The notes beneath the pieces were generated by a model. The model saw only the letters and a list, made by a program, of their open reading frames with translations, was not told the DNA's origin and did no database searches. From contig JBFHVQ010000026.1 of NCBI GenBank assembly GCA_041589455.1, positions 1-35,786 of the forward strand: a stretch of 35,786 bases of DNA. Direction: 5' to 3'. The position numbers and the translations under genes were made by a program. Positions 8,146-16,735 of this stretch are shown here, piece after piece (position 1 is the stretch's first letter; every line of letters begins with the position of its first letter). Source of the stretch: SZUA-229 sp041589455 (lineage in GTDB: Bacteria > Pseudomonadota > Gammaproteobacteria > SZUA-229).

Positions 8146-9810
8146 ATGAGCGTTACGACCATTGGCATGCTAATCGGTGGATTGGGCCTGTTTCTGATTG
8201 CAATAAACATGATCAGTGATGGCCTTAAAATGGCCGCTGGCAGAGCCTTGCGCAATATGCTTGTGCGCTCAACAGAAACGCCAACTAAAGGCATCGTAAC
8301 AGGTATCACTATCACAGCAATTGTGCAATCTTCAAGCGCAGTTACTGTTGCCACCATAGGCTTTGTCAATGCCGGCCTATTAACACTGTATCAGTCGCTA
8401 GGTGTGATTTACGGTGCCAATATTGGCACCACGATGACAGGCTGGTTAGTCGCCATTATTGGTTTCAAAATTAATGTAGAAGCATTTGCTTTACCCTTGA
8501 TAGGTATCGGCATGCTTCTCAAGCTAATTCGCCCCAGTACTCGTTGGGGTTATATTGGTAGCGCAATCGCTGGCTTCGGCTTATTTTTTATTGGCATCGA
8601 TGTTCTTAAATCCGCTTTCGAAGGTGCTGCTAATACTATTAATATCGAACAATATGCATTATCCGGGGTAAGTGGTGCACTTATATATACTGGCATCGGA
8701 TTCCTGATGACGGTACTCACTCAGTCTTCCAGTGCGGCTATTGCTATCATCCTGACTGCTGCGACAGGCGGCGTAATCGGACTTGAGTCAGCCGCAGCAA
8801 TGGTCGTAGGCGCGAATGTAGGCACAACCTCCACCGCTGGACTGGCTGTTATAGGCGCCACACCAAATGCCAAACGTGTCGCTACTGCTCATGTCATATT
8901 TAACTTTTTAACGGGTTTAGTTGCTCTATCAGCCCTGCCTGTTCTATTTACGTTAATCAATATTGCCGGATCAACCCTGGGCATGGAAGATAACCCAGCA
9001 GTCACACTTGCCCTGTTCCATACGGTATTCAATCTCCTCGGCGTATTATTAATGTGGCCGTTAACCAGTAAACTTAGCCTGTTTCTACAGAAAAAATTCA
9101 CCTCAACAGAAGAAATTGATAGCAAACCACGTTATATAGATAACACAGTTTTAGCTTCTCCCTTACTGGCGTTAAATGCTGTTTCACTAGAAATAAATAA
9201 TGTTGCAGGCATTACTTTTGATATGGCAAAGATGGCTATTAGTAAACCCGAAGAAAATTATAATCTTATAGAAACCAAATTTTCAGCTGTAGAAAACCTG
9301 TCGCGATCAATCAATGAATTTACGGTGAACATGGGACAAACCAGCCTGCCAGAAAATATATCTGAGGTTCTTCCTAAAATTCTTTATGCGTTACAAAGCT
9401 TTACTACGATCAGTGAACTTGCATTTAATTATTCACGTCACCACACGGAGCTGGACAAAATAAAAGATACCGATTTACACAATTCACTTTCAGACTATAA
9501 ATCAGCGGCATTGAGTCTGATTGAAACCGCTAGCCAGCTTGATATACAGGACCTTGAAAACCAGCAGCTAAATTACAATAAGCTATATCATTCAATAAGA
9601 AATGAGATTCTGCTTGCTGCAACCCAACAACGGTTTAATGTAGAGCTAATAGGCCTTTTGATAGATCAGGTTTACCGGCTTGACCGCATCATAAGACAAA
9701 TCTCCAGAGGCCGTCGCCGTCTTAGCAAGTTAAATTTAAATGTCACCACACCTTCTGAGAAAGTCTATTCTGATGAGCAACTTGATGATTTATCTGATAC
9801 ATCAGATTAG
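8146..9810 (+). CDS. Na+/phosphate cotransporter with PhoU-like tail (NptA/YjbB type)
   Basis: 554 residues. The membrane part (about 1-320) contains the duplicated Na/Pi-cotransporter signature QSSSA at 61-65 and again at 193-197, each followed by a GAN(I/V)GTT motif (from residue 90, and near 224). The C-terminal 220 residues are soluble and helical, like the PhoU domain fused to many bacterial members. It should move phosphate with sodium across the inner membrane, as importer or relief valve. It stands alone, about 265 bp from nhaA on the same strand, and both use or set the sodium gradient. No phosphate-box promoter could be recognised. Confidence 0.9.
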   Translation: MSVTTIGMLIGGLGLFLIAINMISDGLKMAAGRALRNMLVRSTETPTKGIVTGITITAIVQSSSAVTVATIGFVNAGLLTLYQSLGVIYGANIGTTMTGWLVAIIGFKINVEAFALPLIGIGMLLKLIRPSTRWGYIGSAIAGFGLFFIGIDVLKSAFEGAANTINIEQYALSGVSGALIYTGIGFLMTVLTQSSSAAIAIILTAATGGVIGLESAAAMVVGANVGTTSTAGLAVIGATPNAKRVATAHVIFNFLTGLVALSALPVLFTLINIAGSTLGMEDNPAVTLALFHTVFNLLGVLLMWPLTSKLSLFLQKKFTSTEEIDSKPRYIDNTVLASPLLALNAVSLEINNVAGITFDMAKMAISKPEENYNLIETKFSAVENLSRSINEFTVNMGQTSLPENISEVLPKILYALQSFTTISELAFNYSRHHTELDKIKDTDLHNSLSDYKSAALSLIETASQLDIQDLENQQLNYNKLYHSIRNEILLAATQQRFNVELIGLLIDQVYRLDRIIRQISRGRRRLSKLNLNVTTPSEKVYSDEQLDDLSDTSD

Positions 9811-9971
9811 AAACCTGATTAATTATTGTAATAAAAAATCAATCATAACTATATTATTTATATAAAAACCTCACAAGAGTAAAACTCTTTAAAACTTAAC
9901 ACCTGGAATTTTTCCGTTTAGCTATTGCCTTATACACTCATCAAGATCATGAAACCTTTGCAATACTCCTG

Positions 9972-9977
9972 TATAAT
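9972..9977 (+). promoter_or_regulatory. Candidate -10 for nhaA
   Basis: A consensus TATAAT preceded directly by TG lies about 100 bp before the nhaA start. The -35 region 17 bp upstream is poor, so an activator or extended -10 recognition may be involved. The other intergenic feature is a small AAGAGT/ACTCTT hairpin near 9877-9891. Confidence 0.35.
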
Positions 9978-10075
9978 ATCGCCATATATTTCAGGGTGTT
10001 TTCATTTTAATGACATAAAACAACTCAATTAACAACGGACATTTTACAATCTAAATCATTCAGGAAAAAACAACG

Positions 10076-11266
10076 ATGATTAACAAGCAAGAATCATTCA
10101 TTTCCAATTTTTTTAAACTCGAATCTTCAAGCGGCATACTACTTATGCTTGCTGCCATACTGGCAATTATATTTGCAAACACAGCGCTTCATAACTATTA
10201 CGATTTACTCTTAAGTACACCAGTAGAAGTCCGTATAGGTGCATTTGAAATCGCCAAACCATTACTACTTTGGATAAATGATGGATTAATGGCTATATTT
10301 TTCTTTTTAGTAGGCCTTGAGTTGAAAAGAGAATTAATTGAGGGTGAACTATCTGATAAACGAAATATCATACTTCCCGGTGTAGCCGCTATCGGTGGCA
10401 TGCTAGTTCCGGCTTTGATTTATATCTATTTCAATCATAATAACCCAACTGCACTCCAGGGTTGGGCAATACCAGCAGCAACAGATATTGCTTTTGCTCT
10501 TGGCGTCCTTACTCTGCTAGGCTCCAGAGTCCCCACCAGTATCAAAATATTTCTAACCTCGCTGGCAATTTTTGATGATATTGGTGCAATCATTATTATT
10601 GCCATATTTTATACTGCTAATATTTCAGTCACCGCGCTGGTTATATCTGCCATATGTATCGCTATACTTGCCTGGATGAACAAACAAAACAATGACTCAA
10701 CCAGTATGTATATCGCAGTTGGTGTAGTGATGTGGGCCGCGCTGCTAAAATCAGGCGTTCACGCAACACTGGCAGGTGTCGTACTCGCAATGTTTATTCC
10801 TCTCAAGTCTAAAAACGATCCCGAGTTCTCACCACTGAAAAACATGGAACAGGATCTGCATTCAGTTGTCGCATTCTTTGTCCTGCCCGTATTCGCTTTT
10901 GCGAATGCCGGTATCAACCTGTCAGGAGTAGGAGCAGAACAATTACTTCATGGTGTCCCTATGGGGATTGCACTGGGTCTCTTCCTGGGTAAACAACTGG
11001 GTGTATTTGGTTTCTGCTGGATAGCGATAAAACTAAATCTTGCAAAATTGCCTGGCGACATCAGCTGGAGTTCACTCTATGGTGTATCGGCTCTTTGTGG
11101 TATTGGCTTTACCATGAGCCTGTTTATTGGCTCGCTGGCATTTGAAGAGACAAATGTTGACCAGATATTTAATGACCGACTCGGCATTATTATTGGCTCA
11201 CTACTCTCTGGAATTATGGGATATCTGATTTTATTTAAAAGTTTGCCAATGAAAAACGCTGAATAG
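10076..11266 (+). CDS. nhaA: Na+/H+ antiporter NhaA
   Basis: 396 residues, the usual length for NhaA, an electrogenic inner-membrane antiporter that expels sodium in exchange for protons. The unwound-helix motif AIPAATDIAFALGVL (Asp137) and the ion-binding pair IFDDIGAIIIIAIFYT (Asp167, Asp168) match the essential aspartates known in Escherichia coli (133, 163, 164). It fits a marine or saline habitat together with the sucrose operon. CAGGA lies about 11 nt before the ATG. It seems monocistronic and ends at a stem-loop shared with the convergent gene. Confidence 0.95.
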   Translation: MINKQESFISNFFKLESSSGILLMLAAILAIIFANTALHNYYDLLLSTPVEVRIGAFEIAKPLLLWINDGLMAIFFFLVGLELKRELIEGELSDKRNIILPGVAAIGGMLVPALIYIYFNHNNPTALQGWAIPAATDIAFALGVLTLLGSRVPTSIKIFLTSLAIFDDIGAIIIIAIFYTANISVTALVISAICIAILAWMNKQNNDSTSMYIAVGVVMWAALLKSGVHATLAGVVLAMFIPLKSKNDPEFSPLKNMEQDLHSVVAFFVLPVFAFANAGINLSGVGAEQLLHGVPMGIALGLFLGKQLGVFGFCWIAIKLNLAKLPGDISWSSLYGVSALCGIGFTMSLFIGSLAFEETNVDQIFNDRLGIIIGSLLSGIMGYLILFKSLPMKNAE

Positions 11267-11292
11267 AAGAAAACCAGGCGATATTACAAACA

Positions 11293-11321
11293 GTGAGGCA
11301 TTATATTGTTTAATGTCTCAC
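11293..11321. terminator. Stem-loop between convergent genes
   Basis: GTGAGGCATTA and TAATGTCTCAC form an 11-bp stem with one G-T wobble and a 7-nt loop. It lies between the 3' ends of nhaA and the convergent unknown gene. Lack of a long T-tract makes strong intrinsic termination uncertain; it may act in both directions. Confidence 0.5.
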
Positions 11322-11372
11322 AACTCTCGACAGACAAGACATTTCATTTAAGCATATGGATAGTTATCTTAT

Positions 11373-11912
11373 TTAAAGAACTGCTGTTTGAATAACTTCA
11401 AAATGATCAAAGGATTTTTCAAGGTTCCGTTTGAATAGCTGTTTCGACCAGTTTTCCAGCCCTTTGGGGTACTCTTCTTTTTTTAGTACACTGGCAATGA
11501 TATCCAGCTTCACGGTATTGGGTGTATAGTGCTCAACCAGCTCATGCCATGCATTCAACTGATTCGCTCGAACCCCCGGCATTGCATAGCTTGTACATTT
11601 AACAGACTGAAAACTAAGTGTCGAAAAAAAACCACGAAGTTTTTTATTCACTTCCTCGCGTACTAACTTACAAGCAAACCAGGCAATTGTCTCTGTAACA
11701 TCCAGCAAATCTTCTTCAATATCACCCTGCTTCTCTAGAAAATCCAGCGCCGGGAAATAACTTAAATTATGTTTTTTAACTGCGGCCACCACCTGCTCAG
11801 TTAGTGCTTCCCCAACAACTTCCGCAGAAGATGCAAGATTACGTTCCAGCAACTCATGAGGCACTCTAACTTGCAGCGTAATATGTATTTTACTTATGTG
11901 CAGTGATGACAT
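11373..11912 (-). CDS. Conserved-looking protein of unknown function after dsrS
   Basis: 179 residues, soluble, no signal peptide or membrane helix. I do not recognise the family. The N-terminal half is a strand followed by amphipathic helices (HELLERNLASSAEVVGEAL), with an acidic stretch GDIEEDLLDVTET; the C-terminal third is rich in Lys and aromatics. Its ATG is 9 bp after the stop of the dsrS-like gene, so it is almost surely co-transcribed with it as the last gene of the MoxR-VWA-DsrS set. A linked function is inferred from that packing only. Confidence 0.7.
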   Translation of the reverse strand: MSSLHISKIHITLQVRVPHELLERNLASSAEVVGEALTEQVVAAVKKHNLSYFPALDFLEKQGDIEEDLLDVTETIAWFACKLVREEVNKKLRGFFSTLSFQSVKCTSYAMPGVRANQLNAWHELVEHYTPNTVKLDIIASVLKKEEYPKGLENWSKQLFKRNLEKSFDHFEVIQTAVL

Positions 11913-11921
11913 ATTAAGTTA

Positions 11922-13034
11922 CTAACCGCGCAACACTTTAACCTGTGCTTTGATTGGGTCTGTCAGGTGCTTAATTCGTTTACGCATCACTGACCCCACC
12001 GCATCTGTCTGACCAAAGACAGGAAATGTCAGTTCTTCACAAAAGCCCGACAACACCATCATGGCATGCAGATACTTTTCAGCTTCTGGTAATTGTGATT
12101 TTATTTCTGCAATCTGCTCATCACACTGCTGACATTTAGATTTAGCTTCTTCAATAATGACATCGATATCACGGTGGTTCTCAAATCCTGGACAAATATC
12201 AGCAAAATATTTTTCAATGGTCATGAAAAGCGCAACCACAACGTTTTGATCACTTGGTCTCTTTAATGCCGCTTCTATTGTACTGATATAATTCTGGCCC
12301 GCAGCTGACATAATTTTCAGTAATAGCGCAGCCTGTCTGTTGCCAGCCTTAATCAATGGTTCCAGTTTAGTTTTATAATTTTCATAGTTGGCATGATCAG
12401 TCGCATCACCTGGAAGCTCATCCGGCATCGCCTGAAGAAAGCCCACATAGTAAGCCCCCTTAAGTTTGGCCTTTTCCCATAAGCTATTACACAAGGCTTC
12501 GGTGACTAGCCCTGGCTGCAATGCAGACTTCACGCTATCTATCATCGCCAATGGCTGTTCTTCGAAGGGTAAATGCTCAATCAGGAACTCGGCTAAAACC
12601 GGCCCCATCTCACCTTCGATCACCGCCTGCTTTTCCAGCATGCGACGCGCATTATCGGTAGTAGGCATACACCACCAGGCACGACGTGCAATTTCGTCAG
12701 TTAAGCCCGGCGCATGAACGACAGCTACTACCGCCTCTTCTTCACCAAGTACCAGCAACTGATCCAGGCTTTCATCTTTTGCCTGCCCCATGCGGGTCCA
12801 GCGCTTTAAATAAACGGGATAGCCACCGGGTGAGCCAATTGAATGGGATGACAACAGCGATTTAACATTACGTAAGTATTGTTCATCACGACAATTAGGG
12901 TTAAGGGGCACCTGCGCCTCACCACGTTCTGTCAACGCATAAACAATCATGCGCGATTCATCGATGCGCACTGCCTGCAAGCCCTGGGTGAGCAATACAT
13001 TGAGCCTTAAACTGTCTTCGGGGGAGAGATCCAT
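11922..13034 (-). CDS. dsrS: DsrS-like cytoplasmic protein
   Basis: 370 residues with no signal peptide or membrane segment and predicted mostly helical. The opening (MDLSPEDSLRLNVLL, then RIDESRMIVYALTERGEA and a GSPGGYPVYLKRWTRMGQ block) and the ARRAWWCMPTTDNARRML segment match my memory of proteins annotated as sulfur reduction protein DsrS, a roughly 41-kDa soluble protein tied to the dsr locus in Allochromatium vinosum. Its biochemical role is not settled; a regulatory role has been suggested. Here it is about 20 kb from dsrAB, between the HExxH/VWA protein and an unknown. No good ribosome site precedes ATG 13034. The name rests on recall, not on a search. Confidence 0.6.
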   Translation of the reverse strand: MDLSPEDSLRLNVLLTQGLQAVRIDESRMIVYALTERGEAQVPLNPNCRDEQYLRNVKSLLSSHSIGSPGGYPVYLKRWTRMGQAKDESLDQLLVLGEEEAVVAVVHAPGLTDEIARRAWWCMPTTDNARRMLEKQAVIEGEMGPVLAEFLIEHLPFEEQPLAMIDSVKSALQPGLVTEALCNSLWEKAKLKGAYYVGFLQAMPDELPGDATDHANYENYKTKLEPLIKAGNRQAALLLKIMSAAGQNYISTIEAALKRPSDQNVVVALFMTIEKYFADICPGFENHRDIDVIIEEAKSKCQQCDEQIAEIKSQLPEAEKYLHAMMVLSGFCEELTFPVFGQTDAVGSVMRKRIKHLTDPIKAQVKVLRG

Positions 13035-13126
13035 AATATATAAACTTTAAATAACACTATGTTTGTCTTTAACATTGTCGTAGAAAGTGACTACAGCTTC
13101 TACCTGCAACATGACGACAAGGCTCA

Positions 13127-14434
13127 TTAATTCAACTGCACTCGCTGCCCCCAGGGCACCGGTGTTTTTCCTTTCACTAACCAGATCACTGGAAAGAAAG
13201 GCTCTTTTTCTGGGAACTCACCCTGAGCATCGGTAAAGTACACGACCAGACTGGGCAACTCATCCTGCTCTTCCGCCCATTCAATCACCGGGTTAAAGCG
13301 GGTACCGCCACCACCTTTGAATTTCCGTGGCATTTTAAATTCTTCCCAGGGTTCAAATGTCCAGGGGCCACCTTCAGCCAGATGAGAATCACAGGCATGT
13401 AAAATAATGCGTGCCCGAATCTGACTTTTAATAGAATCGACTTCAGAAATAAACTCACCAATTTCTTTATCTGAAATTGATCCTGAAATATCCAGCGCCA
13501 CCACAATATTCAGTTGTGCACTACGCAAGCTCGGATAAACCGCCGGATCACCACGCCGTGTAGAAGGACGCGCATAGGTATAATCATCTCGCGCCACCAT
13601 TGTCATATAACGAGATAACAACATTCGCCAGGGTAAACGCGGCTGTAACAGGTGGTCAACCATGCGTGCCATTGAACCACCCAACTTACCTGCCTGAATT
13701 GCCTGTTGCGCCGCACTGGCCATCCGTTGTTGCCATTGCAGGCTTAGCGATTCTATTTCCTGTGGCGTTAATGGCTCGGGCTCACCTTCACCCTCTTCCG
13801 GTGGACCGGACTGCTGTTTACCTTCATCGCCACTGTTGTCAGAGTTTTCTTCACGAGCACCACCCTGCTCTTCGCCCTGTCCCTGAGAATCACTTTTCGA
13901 CTTCTGGTTTTTACCTTCGTGCTGTTCTTCAGGCTGATCTCCGGTTGCAGTTTCGTTATTGTCGTCCTTGTCGTTATCTGAATCCGGATTAATTTCCTGT
14001 TCTAGCTCGCGCTCCTGATCATTATCGTTATCCTCCAGCAGCGGATAGATTTCTTCTGCGGTCATACCATCATATTCACGCATATACATCACACCAGGAG
14101 GTGGGCTCATACCATCATTAATCAACATCGGATTGATAGCAAAATCACAGGCCATATCCCAACGATGCTGAACGCGATTTTGACGACGCGCAAAGTGAGA
14201 CAATGCACAATGAAGCGCCTCATGAGCCAGTGCAAACTGCGTTTGATCAGGACTCAGGGCATCTATGTAACTCTCGTTATAATAAAGTTTTTTACCATTA
14301 CTAAACGTAGAATCACACCAGTCATCCTTGGCTTTAACCATAGGCAGGCGCAACACCAGGGCTCCCAGAAAAGGTTTCTCCAGGATTAACTTGGTTCGCG
14401 CAGTGGCAAGCTTTTTATCTAAATCCAGTGACAT
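13127..14434 (-). CDS. Putative metallopeptidase plus VWA-like protein (DUF2201 type)
   Basis: 435 residues in three parts. The N-terminal domain (1-125) carries HEALH at 71-75, an HExxH zinc site typical of putative metallopeptidases in this family. A long acidic, Asn/Gln/Glu-rich linker follows (about 130-230). The C-terminal von Willebrand A-like domain has a complete metal-dependent adhesion site: DISGS, then GGGGTRFNP, then YFTDAQGEF. It pairs with the MoxR ATPase encoded just upstream; MoxR-VWA couples are known to insert cofactors into or activate metalloenzymes (CbbQ/CbbO, NorQ/NorD). ATG 14434 was chosen because homology-like sequence starts there; an upstream in-frame ATG at 14545 would add 37 residues encoded inside a repeat. 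Confidence 0.82.
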   Translation of the reverse strand: MSLDLDKKLATARTKLILEKPFLGALVLRLPMVKAKDDWCDSTFSNGKKLYYNESYIDALSPDQTQFALAHEALHCALSHFARRQNRVQHRWDMACDFAINPMLINDGMSPPPGVMYMREYDGMTAEEIYPLLEDNDNDQERELEQEINPDSDNDKDDNNETATGDQPEEQHEGKNQKSKSDSQGQGEEQGGAREENSDNSGDEGKQQSGPPEEGEGEPEPLTPQEIESLSLQWQQRMASAAQQAIQAGKLGGSMARMVDHLLQPRLPWRMLLSRYMTMVARDDYTYARPSTRRGDPAVYPSLRSAQLNIVVALDISGSISDKEIGEFISEVDSIKSQIRARIILHACDSHLAEGGPWTFEPWEEFKMPRKFKGGGGTRFNPVIEWAEEQDELPSLVVYFTDAQGEFPEKEPFFPVIWLVKGKTPVPWGQRVQLN

Positions 14435-14473
14435 AAAATTAGTTATAACCAGAGGTGGCTTTATCAGTTGAAG

Positions 14474-14609
14474 TAAAAGAAAACGCCGATGTGCGCCGGC
14501 GAGCGCAAATAGAAGCAATTGTGCATAAACAGTGATCTTCACCACATGGGAATAAACTAAAGTATTTGCGCTTATTTGCGTTCATTTGCGTTCTTTGCGT
14601 TTTCTTTTA
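14474..14609. repeat. Inverted repeat with GCGTT tandem motifs
   Basis: TAAAAGAAAACGC at 14474-14486 is the exact reverse complement of GCGTTTTCTTTTA at 14597-14609. Inside it, AGCGCAAATA (14502-14511) matches TATTTGCGCT (14563-14572). The right arm contains a run of TTTGCG units spaced 8-11 bp apart. A related arm occurs at 30091-30131. It lies between the MoxR and VWA genes and looks like a small non-coding dispersed element. Confidence 0.6.
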
Positions 14610-14630
14610 TCTTTCCAAAACAACCACTAC

Positions 14631-15671
14631 TTAATAAATCATTAACTCAGCAATATCATTTGCCCATTCTGAAAATTCAGGCACTGCAAAAATATCCTCT
14701 CCAACCGCACGGTGCATATCTGAAACCATCATCACACCCATTTCTTTCTGGCGGAAGTTTTTTGCAAATTTCAGAATATTGCCAAGCACCATTTGTGCAT
14801 CCGCTTCGCCTTTAACACGAATGGCTCGACCTACCAGTGCTGCTGCAACTGCGTATTGAAGATCAATTTCTTTTGGAGCACTGACTTTTTCACCAGCAAT
14901 AATCGCATCCAAATCTGGCATCTGTTCCAGGCTTTCGATAAAGGCATTCAGCTCAACACCCGCGGCCGGACCAACACAGGCCTGAAGTGTGCCCAGTAAA
15001 AGATCCGGATGATCCTCAAATTTATGCAATGCATTATGGGCAAATTCCCAGGAACGTGGAGATGGGAAAGCAACGGGATTATGTGAAGGATCAAAATCGA
15101 ATAACAGATCAGGACGGAATCGTAAAAATCCGATGACACGTTCATTGATATCGTTTTCCCAGGCCCAGGTAACCCAGTCGTCCAGGTTCACATCGACCTC
15201 ATAGTGAGAGAAGCGATTCGCCAGTGGTGCCGGCATGGTATAGGTTACACCGCGGTCCCCCTGACGATTGCCCGCAGCAAAAATCGCCCAGCCTTCAGGC
15301 ACTTCATAATTACCCAGCTTACGATCAAGAATCAGCTGATAAGCAGCCGCCGAAACACTAGGCGGCGCTGAAGTGATTTCATCTAGAAACAGAATACCTT
15401 TCTCACCATGTCGCTCTGCATTCGGCAGCATCGAGGGCACTGCCCATTCTACCGATGCCCCTTCTTTAAAGGGAATACCTCGAAGATCACTCGGTTCCAT
15501 CTGTGACAGACGAATATCAATCACCGGAATATTATGCTTCTCCGCAACCTGTGCCACCATCTGGGACTTACCCACACCCGGCGGGCCCCACAGCATAACT
15601 GGGGTATGATGACCAGTATCGGTACTGGTGAATTCTCGATTTAAAACGGATAATAATTTTGCTGGGCGCAT
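14631..15671 (-). CDS. MoxR-family AAA+ ATPase
   Basis: 346 residues. Walker A is GPPGVGKS (29-36) and Walker B ILFLDE (93-98); the arginine-finger region APLANRFSHYEV is also recognisable. MoxR ATPases are hexameric chaperones that work with VWA-domain partners to mature or activate enzymes. The partner here is the downstream HExxH/VWA protein, about 200 bp away, separated by a repeat. AGGA lies 7 nt before ATG 15671. The target cannot be read from sequence; the nearby dsrS-like gene makes a sulfur-oxidation enzyme an inviting but unproven client. Confidence 0.92.
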   Translation of the reverse strand: MRPAKLLSVLNREFTSTDTGHHTPVMLWGPPGVGKSQMVAQVAEKHNIPVIDIRLSQMEPSDLRGIPFKEGASVEWAVPSMLPNAERHGEKGILFLDEITSAPPSVSAAAYQLILDRKLGNYEVPEGWAIFAAGNRQGDRGVTYTMPAPLANRFSHYEVDVNLDDWVTWAWENDINERVIGFLRFRPDLLFDFDPSHNPVAFPSPRSWEFAHNALHKFEDHPDLLLGTLQACVGPAAGVELNAFIESLEQMPDLDAIIAGEKVSAPKEIDLQYAVAAALVGRAIRVKGEADAQMVLGNILKFAKNFRQKEMGVMMVSDMHRAVGEDIFAVPEFSEWANDIAELMIY

Positions 15672-15724
15672 GGCCTGTCCTGAATAATTTATATATTTAA
15701 GTACTAGCTATTTATAAACGAAGG

Positions 15725-15845
15725 GTTGAGTCTGTTCAGGTTGCCGCTGGCTGGCTTCAGATCAAGGCAGAAAAGTGAGTTTACAAATGTAAATATCCAT
15801 TTTCTAACGATGGACTGAAGCCAGCCAGTGGTGAGCTGCCTCAAC
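15725..15845. repeat. Long-armed inverted repeat between sel1 and moxR genes
   Basis: CTGGCTGGCTTCAG (15747-15760) is repeated in inverted form as CTGAAGCCAGCCAG (15815-15828), with outer arms GTTGAG and CTCAAC at 15725-15730 and 15840-15845. The 54-nt centre holds its own palindrome, TTTACAAATGTAAA (15780-15793). The outer right arm touches the stop codon of the Sel1 gene. A transcript would fold into a long hairpin; no T-tract supports termination. Confidence 0.55.
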
Positions 15846-16279
15846 TAGAAGCCGGCTTTCTTGTACCACTCCTGGGCTTTTTCCTGGCTTTGCTCAACAC
15901 CCTTGCCTTCTTCATACATCATGGCAATGGTGGTCATTGAACCAACCAGACCGTGCTCAGCAGCCTTTTCAAACCAGCACATGGCTTCGCCAAAGTCCTG
16001 CTCTGTGCACTCGCCTTCCATATACATAAAACCTAGGCCGTGCTGAGCGATCGCATGCTCCTGCTCAGCCGCTGCTTTCATCCAGCGAAAGGCATTGTCG
16101 TCGTTTGCCACCACACCAAGACCATTTTGGTACATGATAGCCACTTTATGCTGGGCATCGGCATCACCGTCATTGGCATATTTCAGCAGGAAACGCATTG
16201 CTGTAGTGAAGTTTTTCTCTTCGAATGCCGCAATACCACTGGCATAATCGGGATCAATCATCGGCATTTCTTCTGACAT
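15845..16279 (-). CDS. Sel1-repeat protein
   Basis: 144 residues made largely of Sel1-like helical repeats, with consensus pieces such as AQHKVAIMYQNGLGV, AQHGLGFMYMEGECT and TTIAMMYEEGKGV. Sel1 repeats are scaffolds for protein binding. No signal peptide is visible, so it is probably cytoplasmic, and the partner is unknown. It is divergent from the 64-residue gene across a 456-bp gap and lies upstream of the MoxR-VWA-DsrS set on the same strand. Its upstream region carries a copy of the TCCC/GGGATA box found before dsrA, which suggests shared control. Confidence 0.85.
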   Translation of the reverse strand: MSEEMPMIDPDYASGIAAFEEKNFTTAMRFLLKYANDGDADAQHKVAIMYQNGLGVVANDDNAFRWMKAAAEQEHAIAQHGLGFMYMEGECTEQDFGEAMCWFEKAAEHGLVGSMTTIAMMYEEGKGVEQSQEKAQEWYKKAGF

Positions 16280-16351
16280 GGTGAACCTCTATAACTGTTT
16301 AATGGGGGGATTATACTGGCAAAATGTCACTCTGGCATGCCACAGCGCGAC

Positions 16352-16398
16352 ATCATATAGTATGAATGTAACATCGCGTATATCCCTATATGGGGAGA
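16352..16398 (-). promoter_or_regulatory. Candidate sel1 promoter with TCCC/GGGATA box
   Basis: Read on the minus strand, CCCC-ATATA-GGGATATA (box at 16379-16395) is followed after 26 bp by TATGAT (16352-16357), a good -10. No -35 hexamer is apparent, as expected for an activator-dependent promoter. It lies about 75-115 bp before the Sel1-repeat start codon. The same design is seen before dsrA and the 64- and 67-residue genes. Confidence 0.5.
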
Positions 16399-16570
16399 AT
16401 AATTCTCATTTAAACCGTTGATTCTAGCAGATTTATCAATTGCTTATAAACGCAGCCACAATGTGGAAATGACTTCAGGGGATTATTTTTACTATAACAC
16501 CCTTGATTTTTAACGTTTTACGCTTAAAATTCGTGTCCTTCCTGTGAATTCAGGGGGATTTGCGTTGTTA

Positions 16571-16616
16571 CCCCTCCCTATAGGGATATATAGACAGCTT
16601 ATGAGTCTGCTATACT
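16571..16616 (+). promoter_or_regulatory. Candidate promoter of the 64-residue gene with palindromic box
   Basis: The perfect palindrome TCCCTATAGGGA (16575-16586) is followed after 25 bp (counted from the GGG) by TATACT (16611-16616). The box centre would lie near -42 relative to a start at about 16623, the classic position of a class II activator. The resulting leader would be about 110 nt. Confidence 0.55.
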
Positions 16617-16675
16617 ATTGCGCACCTTGAAAGCACCTCGCATTTATTGCCAGGGGTTTTTTAATTATTTTCCGA

Positions 16676-16701
16676 ATCGCTGGTGAAGCTGAACCGGCGA
16701 T
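16676..16701 (+). other. Leader hairpin of the 64-residue gene
   Basis: ATCGCTGG and CCGGCGAT can pair (one G-T wobble) around a 10-nt loop in the predicted 5' leader, 34 nt before the start codon. It may stabilise the mRNA or tune translation; no known riboswitch was recognised. Confidence 0.35.
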
Positions 16702-16735
16702 GTAATTAAGACATGGTCTTTACCAGGAGTAAGCT

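Noticed and set aside
13600..13992. Plus-strand open frame of 130 codons opposite the VWA gene
   Set aside because: It mirrors the low-complexity acidic linker of the real gene; no domain and no start signals.
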